A DNA stretch of 64,000 nt from Thermococcus sp. (GCF_015521605.1 NZ_WANV01000036.1:103404-167403); one strand, 5' to 3'. Positions 34,228 through 47,942 are shown, counted from the stretch's first letter. Notes: generated by a model not told the origin, from the sequence alone. A program made the numbers and translations.

Positions 34228-34746
34228 ATGAACGTGAGAGAGATTCACGAGTTCCTGAACGAGATGTGGGAGAGCATATTCACCCTCAACGAGGAGCTCA
34301 AGCTTGAACTCCCGAAGGAGGGCTTCAGGGTAGAGGACGTTGAAGAGGCCTTCGGGGCGTACATCTTCCTCGACGGCGAGTGGAGGCTTATGAAGTACCC
34401 GCACCCGGCCTTCGAGGTAAAGCCCCAGATCGAAGTCGGCGCCACCCCTGAGAGCTACTACTTCGTCGTCGCCGTTCCTAAAGAGAGGATAACCGCCGAG
34501 TTCATTGGGAGATTCATCGAGCTCTTTCCAAGGAGCTTCATATACGGCGCCCAAGACTTTCTGAGCGACATCTACAACTGGCGCAGGGACGGAGAGGCCT
34601 CCCCGGAGGGGATACTCAAAAAGATTGCCGCCAGCGACGAAAAGCTGTTCCAGTTCGAAGCCAACTTTGAAAGCGCTGGAGAGCTGAAAAAGGGACTCAT
34701 GAAGCTCATAGAGGCCGGTAAGCGCTTCGAAATCTTCGATCTCTGA
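34228..34746 (+). CDS. DUF3201-like Thermococcales protein
   Basis: A 172-residue soluble protein. I recall a Thermococcales-restricted family (DUF3201) with this opening (VREIHEFLNEMWESIFTLNEEL) and the later YYFVVAVPKERITAEFIGRFIELFPRSFIYGAQDFL stretch, but the match is from memory. No catalytic motif is visible. The ATG at 34228 follows GGTGAG; the next gene begins nine bases after its stop, so it is probably cotranscribed with the tRNA methyltransferase. Confidence 0.55.
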   Translation: MNVREIHEFLNEMWESIFTLNEELKLELPKEGFRVEDVEEAFGAYIFLDGEWRLMKYPHPAFEVKPQIEVGATPESYYFVVAVPKERITAEFIGRFIELFPRSFIYGAQDFLSDIYNWRRDGEASPEGILKKIAASDEKLFQFEANFESAGELKKGLMKLIEAGKRFEIFDL

Positions 34747-34755
34747 GGTGTCCCC

Positions 34756-35904
34756 ATGTACGCCGAGGCTTTCCCCCCGGAGCTGAGGGAGTACTACCGG
34801 AGGCTCTTCGGGAGCGAGGCCGAGGAGATAATGGCCTCCCTCAGGACGCCGGTGGAGAAGTACTACATCCGCGTGAACACCCTCAAGACGAGCAGGCAGA
34901 AGCTAATGAGCATCCTCAGGAGGGAAGGGCTGAAGCCGAAGAGGAGCCCCTACCTCAAGGAGGGAATATACTTCGAGCGCGAGGGCCCGAACTTTGATGA
35001 TGACTACGAGCCCGGCCTGCCGGTCGTCCGCGCCAACAAGTTCGCCAGTGAGAGCGTCTACCAAGGGGCCATGCTCTACGCCCCCGGTGTCCTCCAGGCC
35101 GACAAAAAAATCAAGCCCGGCGATGAGGTTGAGATACGCGACCCGAGGGGGCTTCTCGTCGGGATTGGCGTTGCCAGAATGAGCGCCAAGGAGATGGTGG
35201 TCTCGACGAGGGGACTTGCCGTCGAGGTCACCCTGCCGAAGTTCAAACTGCCGAGTCTGAGTGAACTGGAGTCCTTCAGGGAGGGTCTCTTCTACGCCCA
35301 GAGCCTGCCCTCGATGGTTGTGGCTCACGTCCTTGAGCCGAGCGAGGAGGAGCTGATAGTTGACATGGCCGCCGCCCCCGGGGGAAAGACGAGCCACATA
35401 GCCCAGCTCATGGAAAACAGGGGCGAGATAATAGCGATGGACAAGTCCAGAAACAGGCTCAAAAAGATGGAGGAGGAGCTCAAAAGGCTCGGCGTGAAGA
35501 ACGTCAAGCTAATCCACATGGATTCCAGAAAGCTTCCGGAGCTGGGAATCGAGGCGGACAAGATACTCCTAGACGCGCCGTGCACCGCCCTCGGCATAAG
35601 ACCGAAGCTGTGGGAGAGCAGGACGCCGAGAGACATAGAGGCGACCGCACGCTACCAGAGGCATTTCATCAACGCCGCCATAAAATCCCTCAGAAAAGGT
35701 GGCGTTCTCGTTTACTCCACCTGCACGCTGAGCTACGAGGAGAACGAGGCCAACGTGAAGTACATACTCGGCAAAGGTTTAAAGCTCGAAGAGCAGAGCA
35801 TCTTCATAGGTTCGAGCGGTATGGGTATTGATGAGGTTCAGAGGTTCTACCCGAACAGGCACCTGACCCAGGGCTTCTTCATAGCCAGGTTCAGGAAGGT
35901 GTAG
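34756..35904 (+). CDS. RsmB/NOL1/NSUN-family tRNA m5C methyltransferase with PUA domain (NSUN6-like)
   Basis: A 382-residue SAM-dependent RNA cytosine-5 methyltransferase. An inserted PUA domain spans residues about 90-165 (VRANKFASESVYQGAMLYAPGVLQADKKIKPGDEVEIRDPRG). The Rossmann domain has VDMAAAPGGKTSHIAQLM near residue 205, and both catalytic cysteine motifs: LLDAPCTALGIRPK near residue 273 and VYSTCTLSYEENE near residue 319. The PUA plus core order matches archaeal NSUN6, which methylates C72 of certain tRNAs. Confidence 0.88.
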   Translation: MYAEAFPPELREYYRRLFGSEAEEIMASLRTPVEKYYIRVNTLKTSRQKLMSILRREGLKPKRSPYLKEGIYFEREGPNFDDDYEPGLPVVRANKFASESVYQGAMLYAPGVLQADKKIKPGDEVEIRDPRGLLVGIGVARMSAKEMVVSTRGLAVEVTLPKFKLPSLSELESFREGLFYAQSLPSMVVAHVLEPSEEELIVDMAAAPGGKTSHIAQLMENRGEIIAMDKSRNRLKKMEEELKRLGVKNVKLIHMDSRKLPELGIEADKILLDAPCTALGIRPKLWESRTPRDIEATARYQRHFINAAIKSLRKGGVLVYSTCTLSYEENEANVKYILGKGLKLEEQSIFIGSSGMGIDEVQRFYPNRHLTQGFFIARFRKV

Positions 35905-35906
35905 CC

Positions 35907-36971
35907 ATGGAGTGGAAGAAGTACTCCCTCCTGGGCCTCGGCCTGCTCATAATACTCCTCCTGGTCTGGTGGGCGGGATTAGAGGACGTCATGAAGATAC
36001 TGAAGGGTGCAAGGCTGGACTACTTCATGCTCGCGATTCTGGCGTATGTTGCGGCGGTCATCATGTGGGCGCTCCGCTGGCGCGTTCTCCTCAAGAGCCT
36101 CGGGATAGATGCGCCCTTCAGAACCATAATCGGGGGACTCTTCGTGGGCATCTTCATAAACAACGTGACCCCCGGCGCCAGGGGCGGCGGCGAGCCCGTC
36201 AGGATGTACTACATCTCAAAGCACACGAGACAGCCCTACGGACACGTGTTCGCCACCATAATGATGGACAGGATTATGGACGTCATCCCCGTTGTAGTCA
36301 TGCTACTCCTTGCGACGGTTTACGTTTACAACCTCGGCTCCCTCTCACTGACCATGACCCTCTTCCTCCTCGACGTCTTCTTCGCCATTATAACCCTCGC
36401 CACGGTCGGAATTCTCCTCAGCGAGAAGAAGACCAAGAAAATCCTTTACTGGTTATACAGGCTCTTCGGAAGGATAATGCCCAAAAAAGCCGCCAAATAC
36501 GAGGAGAAGTTCGTCCATACCGTCGAGGTGAGCGTCCCCCAGTTCCAAGAAAACTTCAAGGTTCTCATACGCCACAAAACCGCCTTCACACTCTCGCTGA
36601 TTTACTCCTTCGCCTTCTGGTTCCTCGTCCTGCTCCGCTCGTACTTCATCTTCATGAGCATAAACAACCCGATAAGCCTCCTAGACGTTATGGTCGTCCA
36701 GATGATCGGCATAGTGGTGGGCATGTTCATGATAATACCCGGTGGTGCAGGAATAATAGAGGTCATAAACTCCGCCGTTTACGTTCTTCTGGGCATAAAC
36801 AAGGAGATAGCGGTGACCGCAACGCTTCTTGAGAGGCTTGTCTCGTACTGGGCGCCAACGGCCATCGGCGCCTCGGTTATGGCCCACTTCGGCATCAAGA
36901 TCAGCGAGGAGAAGAAACTCCAGTCAAAAAACGACAACGATATAAACGATAACCCTCAACATAACGGTTAG
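35907..36971 (+). CDS. Flippase-like membrane protein (UPF0104/LPG synthase TM family)
   Basis: A 354-residue membrane protein with about eight helices. The family core is seen in FINNVTPGARGGGEPVRMYYISKHTRQPYGHVFATIMMDRIMDV (residues about 82-125) and IGIVVGMFMIIPGGAGIIEVI near residue 270. The family is related to the flippase domain of lysylphosphatidylglycerol synthase and is thought to move lipids. It starts two bases after the methyltransferase stop. The hydrophilic C terminus (KKLQSKNDNDINDNPQHNG) is unusual. Confidence 0.85.
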   Translation: MEWKKYSLLGLGLLIILLLVWWAGLEDVMKILKGARLDYFMLAILAYVAAVIMWALRWRVLLKSLGIDAPFRTIIGGLFVGIFINNVTPGARGGGEPVRMYYISKHTRQPYGHVFATIMMDRIMDVIPVVVMLLLATVYVYNLGSLSLTMTLFLLDVFFAIITLATVGILLSEKKTKKILYWLYRLFGRIMPKKAAKYEEKFVHTVEVSVPQFQENFKVLIRHKTAFTLSLIYSFAFWFLVLLRSYFIFMSINNPISLLDVMVVQMIGIVVGMFMIIPGGAGIIEVINSAVYVLLGINKEIAVTATLLERLVSYWAPTAIGASVMAHFGIKISEEKKLQSKNDNDINDNPQHNG

Positions 36972-36982
36972 CGGTGTGCATT

Positions 36983-37175
36983 ATGGACCGGAAAAAGATA
37001 TCGTTCTTCATCGGAGCCTTTCCGGTAACAGGTGCACTCATAAACCGGAACCGGTGCCAGGGGTATAGCGGACATTCTGGTGAATCCCGGCATGTTCTTT
37101 ATGGATATGAGAAGACCGAGAAAGCCGCAGAAAGGGAGGGGCTATGAAGTTTGGTATAGTTGCCAGACGGGATAA
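36983..37175 (+). pseudogene. Frameshifted small gene before nadK
   Basis: An ATG at 36983 (GGTG upstream) opens MDRKKISFFIGAFPVTGALI, and a second frame reads TGTGARGIADILVNPGMFFM then [13 protein letters not shown], ending at a TAA at 37175 inside nadK. Both pieces look like real protein and join if one base is added or removed near 37045. The intact product would be a short protein with one hydrophobic segment. Confidence 0.4.
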
Positions 37176-37963
37176 GACCGAGGCCCTCAAGCTGGCTTAC
37201 AGGGTCTACGACTTCCTTAAGGTCAGCGGATACGAGGTATGCGTCGACAGCGAGACCCACAGACATCTCCCCGAGTTTCAGGAAGAGGACGTCTGTCCGC
37301 TTGAGGATTTCGACGTTGATTTCATAATCGTCATAGGAGGGGACGGGACGATACTGAGGGTGGAGCACAGAACCAAGAAGGACATACCCATCCTCGGAAT
37401 CAACATGGGCACGTTAGGATTCCTCACCGAAGTCGAGCCTCACGAGGCGTTCTTTGCCCTCAGCAAGCTTCTGGAAGGGGACTACCACCTCGATGAACGC
37501 ATAAAACTGAGAACGTACCTAAACGGCGAAAACGTCGTGCCGGATGCGCTCAACGAGGTGGCCGTCCTGACGGGAATCCCCGGAAAGATAATCCACCTCA
37601 AGTACTACATAGACGGGGGCCTGGCTGACGAGATAAGGGCCGACGGACTGATAGTCTCAACACCGACGGGCTCCACGGGATACGCAATGAGCGCGGGCGG
37701 GCCCTTCGTGGACCCAAGGCTGGACGTGATGGTCATAGCCCCATTGGCACCGATAGCCCTCAGCTCACGGCCTATGATAGTGCCCTCGTACAGCACGATA
37801 GACATCAGGAACATCGCAGTAACCAGGGAGGTCATCCTTGCCATCGACGGCCAGTTCTACACGTACCTTGAACCGGAAACCGAGATAACCGTGAAGCTCT
37901 CCCCGAGGAGGGCCAAGTTCGTCCGCTTCACCAACGAGGTGTACCCGAAGTACACAATGAAAA

Positions 37964-37980
<17 letters not shown>
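37144..37980 (+). CDS. nadK: NAD(+) kinase
   Basis: A 278-residue ATP/polyphosphate NAD kinase making NADP. Marks: [15 protein letters not shown] near residue 62 (the GGDG motif), [17 protein letters not shown] near residue 87, the [26 protein letters not shown] block near residue 172 and [15 protein letters not shown]. The gene overlaps the end of a convergent DUF835 gene by 17 bases. The start is embedded in the frameshifted small gene before it; AAAGGGAGGGG is the ribosome binding site. Confidence 0.95.
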
Positions 37981-41685
<3,705 letters not shown>

Positions 41686-42873
41686 TCACTCACCCCCGCC
41701 GTCCAGTTCCTCCGGCAGCCCTTGCCCTTCCGCTTCCGATGGAGAATCTTCCTCGGACTCCCGTTCGGATATCTTGGGTTCCTTCTTGACCCCCTTCTTC
41801 TTCACGATGATGACGGCCGCTATCACGAGCACAACGGCTATCCCGTAGGCGTAGAGCCTGTAGTTTGATTTTTTCTCCGTGACGGTTATTATCAGGGTGT
41901 GGTCCGGTGCTAGAACGTAAGTGCCCCTGACGACGGAGATGTTGTCAAACGCCCCGGGGAGCTTCACCATGGCTTTCCATATCTTCTCAGAGGACGTCTC
42001 CTGATAGGCAACCTCCGGCCGTACAACTCCGATGACAACCAGCGAGCCGTTCTCCTGCCTGGCATCTATGCTCATGACGTTCATCGTGGCCTTGAAGCTC
42101 GCCAGGAGCTGGTTTACTATCGATGGAGTCGCATTGGCGCCGGTGAAGGTCGCGTTGAACTGGACGTAGCCCTCGTTCGGGTCGTAGAGGAGGGAAATCT
42201 CCTTTCTTGTCGAGTTCAGAAACAGCACGTAGGAATACACGGGAGTGTACAGCTCTATGAGGGGGAGAAAGCTTCCGTCCTTCCACACGGCAACGTTATC
42301 GCTCAGGTCGTCCGGAACGGGGGCCAGGTTCTTTATCTGGTAGTCGCGGGGAAGAATCAGGGTGAGCTTGTCCCAGCTGTAGTCAAAGACGTGTCCTTTG
42401 TACACGAAGTCCAGAAAGCCGCTCACAGGACACCGGAGCACCTTTCCATCGCTCACAAGGAAGTTCGCAACGGCAAATGTCACGACGGCTGACCAGTTGT
42501 CGAGAACCCTGACAGGCCCTCCGGAGGGGAGGTATATCGTACTGTTCATGTTGGCGGCCTCGAACCTCTTCTCAAGGTTGTCCTTCATGTTGTCGTAAAC
42601 CAGCTGCTTCACGAAGCTCTTGAACTCCTCGTTAGCCTTCGTGCTGTTGTTGGCGGCCAGATAGTCAAAGTACTCCCGATAGCCGGGATCCTTCAGAACC
42701 ACGTATATCTTGAATGTCCCCATCCAGGTCGAGACGTTCTCAACCTTCACGGGGGCCACGGTAATTGTCATCTCCATCCTGAAAAGGGGCTGCGGGTCAT
42801 CGACCGCACTGACCTCACCGATGAGCGGAGTGAGGAGAAAAACGATGAGAATGATTGCCATGAACCGCCTCAT
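41686..42873 (-). CDS. Exported protein with C-terminal membrane anchor, unknown
   Basis: A 395-residue protein with a signal peptide (RRFMAIILIVFLLTPLIGEVSA), a long beta-rich external region with NxT/S sites (NNSTKANEEF, NATFTGANATP), a membrane helix near residue 340 (LYAYGIAVVLVIAAVIIV), and an acidic, Glu/Ser-rich cytoplasmic tail. The C terminus lacks CGP-CTERM. The stop is immediately followed by the start of the acyl-CoA synthetase gene, so the two are probably transcribed together despite unrelated roles. Confidence 0.7.
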   Translation of the reverse strand: MRRFMAIILIVFLLTPLIGEVSAVDDPQPLFRMEMTITVAPVKVENVSTWMGTFKIYVVLKDPGYREYFDYLAANNSTKANEEFKSFVKQLVYDNMKDNLEKRFEAANMNSTIYLPSGGPVRVLDNWSAVVTFAVANFLVSDGKVLRCPVSGFLDFVYKGHVFDYSWDKLTLILPRDYQIKNLAPVPDDLSDNVAVWKDGSFLPLIELYTPVYSYVLFLNSTRKEISLLYDPNEGYVQFNATFTGANATPSIVNQLLASFKATMNVMSIDARQENGSLVVIGVVRPEVAYQETSSEKIWKAMVKLPGAFDNISVVRGTYVLAPDHTLIITVTEKKSNYRLYAYGIAVVLVIAAVIIVKKKGVKKEPKISERESEEDSPSEAEGQGLPEELDGGGE

Positions 42874-42943
42874 TCAACCACCTCCACGGGAATCTTCTCA
42901 GAGAATAAAAAAGCTTATTGGTTCGGCCACCTAAGAAAGCATC

Positions 42944-44159
<1,216 letters not shown>

Positions 44160-44256
44160 GGCTTTTCAATTTCAACTTGTTAATCTTAACTCCTATTATT
44201 TCCCTATTCGGGATCTGGGGATAATTCGTAAGAAACAACAAGAATGAAATAGAGAT

Positions 44257-45939
44257 TTATATCAGCAACCTAAGAGGGATTTTCACTTTTTCGTCGATCT
44301 CTCCCAGATAGATTTTTCGTAAATTGGTTCTAAATATCCATACTGGCTCAGGAGTTTTAGTGACAAAAAACTCTTGGAAACGATACGCCCTTTTTTTGAT
44401 TAGCCATAAGACCTTTTCTAAATCCTCATAAGTTAATCTAGCCTCATAAGGCCATACTAGTTCTACATACACGCTGGATAAATTAGGGTATATTTTGAGA
44501 GATGTTGCTCCTCTAATAAATGCTGCCCTAGGGCTCACTATAATGTAATGGTGGAGATATTTTCCTAGATACGGGCGATATTTAGGAGGAACTTTGTAGT
44601 CAATTTTACCTCGCTTGATTTTGTCATTTATCAAACTTTCATCTAGAAACCTTGCAACTCTCGTTGAAACGTAGTATATTCTATTAATCTGATATCCATT
44701 AGCTTCTAGGTTTCTAACGAGTTTTTTAATGTCTTTTATTTTCCAGCGCCTTGTTATAATAATATCCATTTTTATAGCGTCTGGACCACAAAGGTGATAC
44801 ACATATCCCGTAAGTGTATTGAGATCGTTCTCATCTTCAAAATAGAGTCTGCCATATCTAGTAATTGAATAGTTAATGTCCTCGTAGATATGAATCTCTT
44901 CTTCTAAGGATTGAGGTGTTACGTATAGGAACAACGCTCCAAACAACTTCTGGAGCTCTCTTCCCATCTCAATGTCTGATAAGCAGAGAACACCAGTGAT
45001 ATCCTGGAAAGATTTCGGTGGTTTTAATGTCAAGGGTTTGGCTGGCCCTAGTTTTGTAAATAGTTCAATTAAGAAGTTCAGGACAACTCCGCGATACTTC
45101 TTGAATTTGTTAGTTATTGTTTCAACGGAGATGAATTGGCTAGGTATACCATGGACATCCAAATATTTTTTAGCATCTTTATATAATGAGCCGATTGTCT
45201 CTTTCTCCCCAACAAAAATTGCAGCAATTCTGGCTGGGGCATGGCTTTCTAATACTACTTTGTATAATTTTGGAGGATATGGGCCTTCAATTTCTCCAAA
45301 GGGTTTCAATTTTTCGAATAATTGATCAAGAATGCCATTATTTTCATCAGAGAAAACGATAAACACATAATTAGTATGTTTGCTGTATTTTATTAGAGAG
45401 ACGTATACCTTGTACATACCACTTTCTTTGAAGTTTTCCTTGTACTCGAAAATGTCTTTTAATGTAGTTTCCCATCTGTTAAAGATAGACATCCTCCAGT
45501 TGGAAATATCAATATAATCTTCCAGGTATTGTCTTTCGAATTGTAGCGTGCCATAGCTGTGAATATTGACACTAAAGGTATCTCCTAAAGTATCACATAA
45601 CTGGAGAAATTCTAAAGCTACATTCAGACACTGGTCTGAAGTCCATCTCCTAGGCTGTGATCCGTACGGTTTAGCCCATCCAGGAAATATACTAAGCAGT
45701 ATCTTTCTGTCACGGGGAAGATAGTTTAAAGTATATACAACCCGCACCCATCCAACATTAGTGACATAATAATCTACTGTTCTGTTTTCTAGATCTATCC
45801 GGAATTTTTCTGGGTCCTGTGAGGACACAATTCTTATCATATCCATAAATACTGCGGTTTTTAAGTCTCCCTTGTTGGGAAACTTTTCAAAAGGTATATC
45901 TGATATGTATAGGGTAGTGCCAAATTCTGTATGTCTCAT
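44257..45939 (-). CDS. Argonaute-like protein with MID-PIWI module, probably catalytically inactive
   Basis: A 560-residue protein of AT-rich base use. The C-terminal half reads as MID-PIWI: YKDAKKYLDVHGIPSQFISV near residues 252-271 (the GIPSQ guide-binding motif), LNFLIELFTKLGPAKPLTL near residue 285, ITGVLCLSDIEMG near residue 313, DIIITRRWKIKD near residue 389, and a C-terminal helix-strand pair (LTYEDLEKVLWLIKKRAYRF, then PEPVWIFRTNLRKIY). The Asp expected after DIIITRR and the final His/Asp (FRT here) are missing, so slicing is unlikely. The N-terminal 230 residues have no recognised PAZ. It starts immediately after the stop of the membrane protein gene (TAGATG) with GGAGGT before it: a two-gene operon. 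Confidence 0.7.
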   Translation of the reverse strand: MRHTEFGTTLYISDIPFEKFPNKGDLKTAVFMDMIRIVSSQDPEKFRIDLENRTVDYYVTNVGWVRVVYTLNYLPRDRKILLSIFPGWAKPYGSQPRRWTSDQCLNVALEFLQLCDTLGDTFSVNIHSYGTLQFERQYLEDYIDISNWRMSIFNRWETTLKDIFEYKENFKESGMYKVYVSLIKYSKHTNYVFIVFSDENNGILDQLFEKLKPFGEIEGPYPPKLYKVVLESHAPARIAAIFVGEKETIGSLYKDAKKYLDVHGIPSQFISVETITNKFKKYRGVVLNFLIELFTKLGPAKPLTLKPPKSFQDITGVLCLSDIEMGRELQKLFGALFLYVTPQSLEEEIHIYEDINYSITRYGRLYFEDENDLNTLTGYVYHLCGPDAIKMDIIITRRWKIKDIKKLVRNLEANGYQINRIYYVSTRVARFLDESLINDKIKRGKIDYKVPPKYRPYLGKYLHHYIIVSPRAAFIRGATSLKIYPNLSSVYVELVWPYEARLTYEDLEKVLWLIKKRAYRFQEFFVTKTPEPVWIFRTNLRKIYLGEIDEKVKIPLRLLI

Positions 45940-47109
45940 CTATAATACCTCCTTGACTTTACTTGTAATCTTATTTTTGAGAGTGTAAAGTGAACGTAGT
46001 ATGACTACGACTGAACCAAAGTATATAGCAAGCAAAGGCATCCAATAGGATTGATAGACTCGGGGGAAAAATATTGAAATTACTGCAATAACAACATTCC
46101 CAAGCAATATTGTCCATAAGGGCATTTTGAAGTCTTTAATAGATCTCGGAATCCAAGATAAAATTGACTCTGGTATTATATCTTCGATACTTACGAGAAG
46201 AGCTTCATTGATGTACTGCTCAATCATCCTTAATGCTAGAGTTTTGTCTATAGATGCGATATATTTCCTCCGCTCTGTTTCTGGGAGAGACAATGAGTTG
46301 GCATATCCCACATAGTGCAAAAGGATGCCTATTTCAAAAAGAATTTCTATGATACTCTCGTCTAAACTAGATATCCTAACAAAGGAAATAGAGCTATTCA
46401 GAGTTTCTAGAATTTTCTTTATTGCGGTATAGTGAAGCACCAAAAATAAGGGATCTTTTGTTTTTGTGTATTTCTTCCACAATAAATACGCCATGATCGG
46501 GAGATTTTCAAAATCAGTATCGTCTAAAACTTGCAAAACAGTTTCTGGTGAGGAGGTAAAATCAAATTTCCATATGATACTACCAAATAATCTAAGGATG
46601 TTTTCCAGAGGCATAGATTTTAGGTATCTGTTGTTTATTAATTCGTGAAGAAGAGAATCCGTCAGAAGTTCCAGGTCAATTCTGTTGTATCTAAGTATAA
46701 CATCTAAGAACAAGTATCTACCTACCCAATATTTCAATGTCTCATAAACTCTAAAATGTGATGATCGTTCAAGCATATCAAAAATTTGATTTCTGATAAT
46801 TGGAACAAGCTCTTTTAATTTACTACTATCTCCACGAACTAAATACAAAATGGAAGCATAGTAAAACTTATCTAGTGAAGGTCTTGAGGGAAGATTCAAA
46901 TAATTGTCACTAACAGGTAATGAAGAAAAAATAGACACAGAGGTATCCGATGAACGAATCTTAGTATAAAGAGCGGCTAACAAGATAGTGCTGTCCCTAT
47001 AAGCCTCATGCTTCGTCAGAATTTCTTGAGAAAGACTATCTAGAATAGTCAGTAACATATCTGGATATTCAGCGTATTGAGCTAGACGATCCAGCTCAGT
47101 AGAACCCAT
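45940..47109 (-). CDS. Unknown helical protein with two C-terminal membrane helices, partner of the Argonaute-like protein
   Basis: A 389-residue protein started at the ATG at 47109 (GGGGTGA seven bases upstream). The first 320 residues are soluble and helical without a recognised motif; residues about 329-349 (MPLWTILLGNVVIAVISIFF) and 356-373 (YWMPLLAIYFGSVVVILR) form two membrane helices, followed by a basic tail (KNKITSKVKEVL). The gene directly precedes the PIWI gene with no gap. By analogy with short Argonaute systems whose partners depolarise the membrane, it may be the effector. Homology to those partners is not shown. Confidence 0.6.
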   Translation of the reverse strand: MGSTELDRLAQYAEYPDMLLTILDSLSQEILTKHEAYRDSTILLAALYTKIRSSDTSVSIFSSLPVSDNYLNLPSRPSLDKFYYASILYLVRGDSSKLKELVPIIRNQIFDMLERSSHFRVYETLKYWVGRYLFLDVILRYNRIDLELLTDSLLHELINNRYLKSMPLENILRLFGSIIWKFDFTSSPETVLQVLDDTDFENLPIMAYLLWKKYTKTKDPLFLVLHYTAIKKILETLNSSISFVRISSLDESIIEILFEIGILLHYVGYANSLSLPETERRKYIASIDKTLALRMIEQYINEALLVSIEDIIPESILSWIPRSIKDFKMPLWTILLGNVVIAVISIFFPRVYQSYWMPLLAIYFGSVVVILRSLYTLKNKITSKVKEVL

Positions 47110-47149
47110 TAAAGGTTCACCCCAAAGACTTGTCTCACGCTGCAGAAAT

Positions 47150-47175
47150 GATATAACAATCACGAATTATAAGAA
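47150..47175 (-). promoter_or_regulatory. Promoter of the membrane protein/Argonaute-like operon
   Basis: On the minus strand CTTATAATT (about 47166-47174) and GTTATATCA (about 47150-47158) are both TATA-like and lie 41-65 bases before the ATG at 47109. Either would give a leader of at least 15 bases containing the GGGGTGA site. Confidence 0.4.
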
Positions 47176-47300
47176 TTTTGCTCTGTTCTAGACAATACGA
47201 GAGGGCTATTCTAAAGTACAAGAGTAAACTCACTGAAAATAATATTATGTCTTGATGATCTAAAAACTCGAAGAGGCAAACAACCTTTGCAAAGCAAAGC

Positions 47301-47470
47301 TTGACCAAAGTTGAAACTGCCTGATAAAATGTCTCTTTGGATGAGTGCCCCTCTAAATTCTGCAAGTTCGAGAGGATTTCCATTTAACAGAGACTTTAAT
47401 TTGGAGTCTGCTTTTCTTTTTGACGCCATTTGGGCGTCGTACTTTGAGAGACTTCTTGAAAATTGGCCAG
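47301..47470. repeat. Structured repeat, copy A
   Basis: Begins with AAAGCTTGACCAAAG and ends with the hairpin GACGCCATTTGGGCGTC (47422-47438). An outer AGTCT/AGACT pairing flanks the hairpin. The ACC-to-GACGCC distance is 118 bases, against 117 in copy B. The 106-codon minus-strand frame across it has no ribosome binding site and is rejected as a gene. Confidence 0.6.
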
Positions 47471-47565
47471 TTAAGAAGAAATCCAACTTAAAATCGCCTT
47501 TTTGAAAGAGTGCACACTCAAAAATCAGCATTTTTAGAAGCAGTTAGAATTTTTCCGCCAGCGCC

Positions 47566-47737
47566 GAAGCTTTTGGGAAAAGCTTCACCAAAAGTTTGTA
47601 GCTCTTGGAAAATTTGGGGTATTTGAGTGTGATTACTTCTTGATAGGACGCTCTTAACTTGGAATCTTCTCAACCTGCGAGTTAAAAGGAGTTTCTTTCC
47701 GTTGACGCCCTTCGGGCGTCGGTTGAAAGTTAACTCC
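47566..47737. repeat. Structured repeat, copy B
   Basis: Begins with a perfect hairpin GAAGCTTTTGGGAAAAGCTTC (47566-47586), continues through CACCAAAAGTTTGTAGCTCTT, and ends with a nested hairpin: outer GGAGTTTCTTTC (47689-47700) with GAAAGTTAACTCC (47725-47737), inner GACGCCCTTCGGGCGTC (47704-47720). Confidence 0.65.
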
Positions 47738-47839
47738 TCACAAAAGGGTAGGCTTTAATGAATTCCAACACTCCAGAGACCAATCTAACAGCAATCACGC
47801 TCTGGAATAGGATTTTGAGAAGGAGCTATGAACCTTGAT

Positions 47840-47863
47840 CAAACTTCGCGAAGGCGAAGTTTG
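47840..47863. repeat. Perfect hairpin directly after tRNA-Gln
   Basis: CAAACTTCGC and GCGAAGTTTG form a 10-base stem with a GAAG loop, beginning three bases past the encoded CCA end of the tRNA. It could mark the end of the transcript or an integration scar. Confidence 0.7.
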
Positions 47864-47866
47864 TAT

Positions 47867-47942
47867 TGGTAGCCCCGCCGGGATTCGAACCCGGGTCGCG
47901 GGATCCAAAGTCCCGCATGCTTGGCCGCTACACCACGGGGCT
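47867..47942 (-). tRNA. tRNA-Gln (UUG)
   Basis: Read on the minus strand, the acceptor arm AGCCCCG pairs with CGGGGCT, followed by A and an encoded CCA. The anticodon stem-loop is CGGGACTTTGGATCCCG with anticodon TTG, which decodes CAA. The T arm CCGGGTTCGAATCCCGG is perfect. Length is 73 bases plus CCA and there is no intron. The gene is embedded in the hairpin-rich region and has the AT-rich operon on its 3' side. Confidence 0.96.

Noticed and set aside
44160..44256. Search for a tRNA-Gln fragment (att site) at the far end of the AT-rich island
   Set aside because: No stretch matching the tRNA 3' half is present between tpiA and the Argonaute-like gene.
47211..47531. 106-codon minus-strand frame upstream of the Argonaute-like operon
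   Set aside because: No ribosome binding site; it crosses structured repeat A and its reading does not continue in copies B and C.
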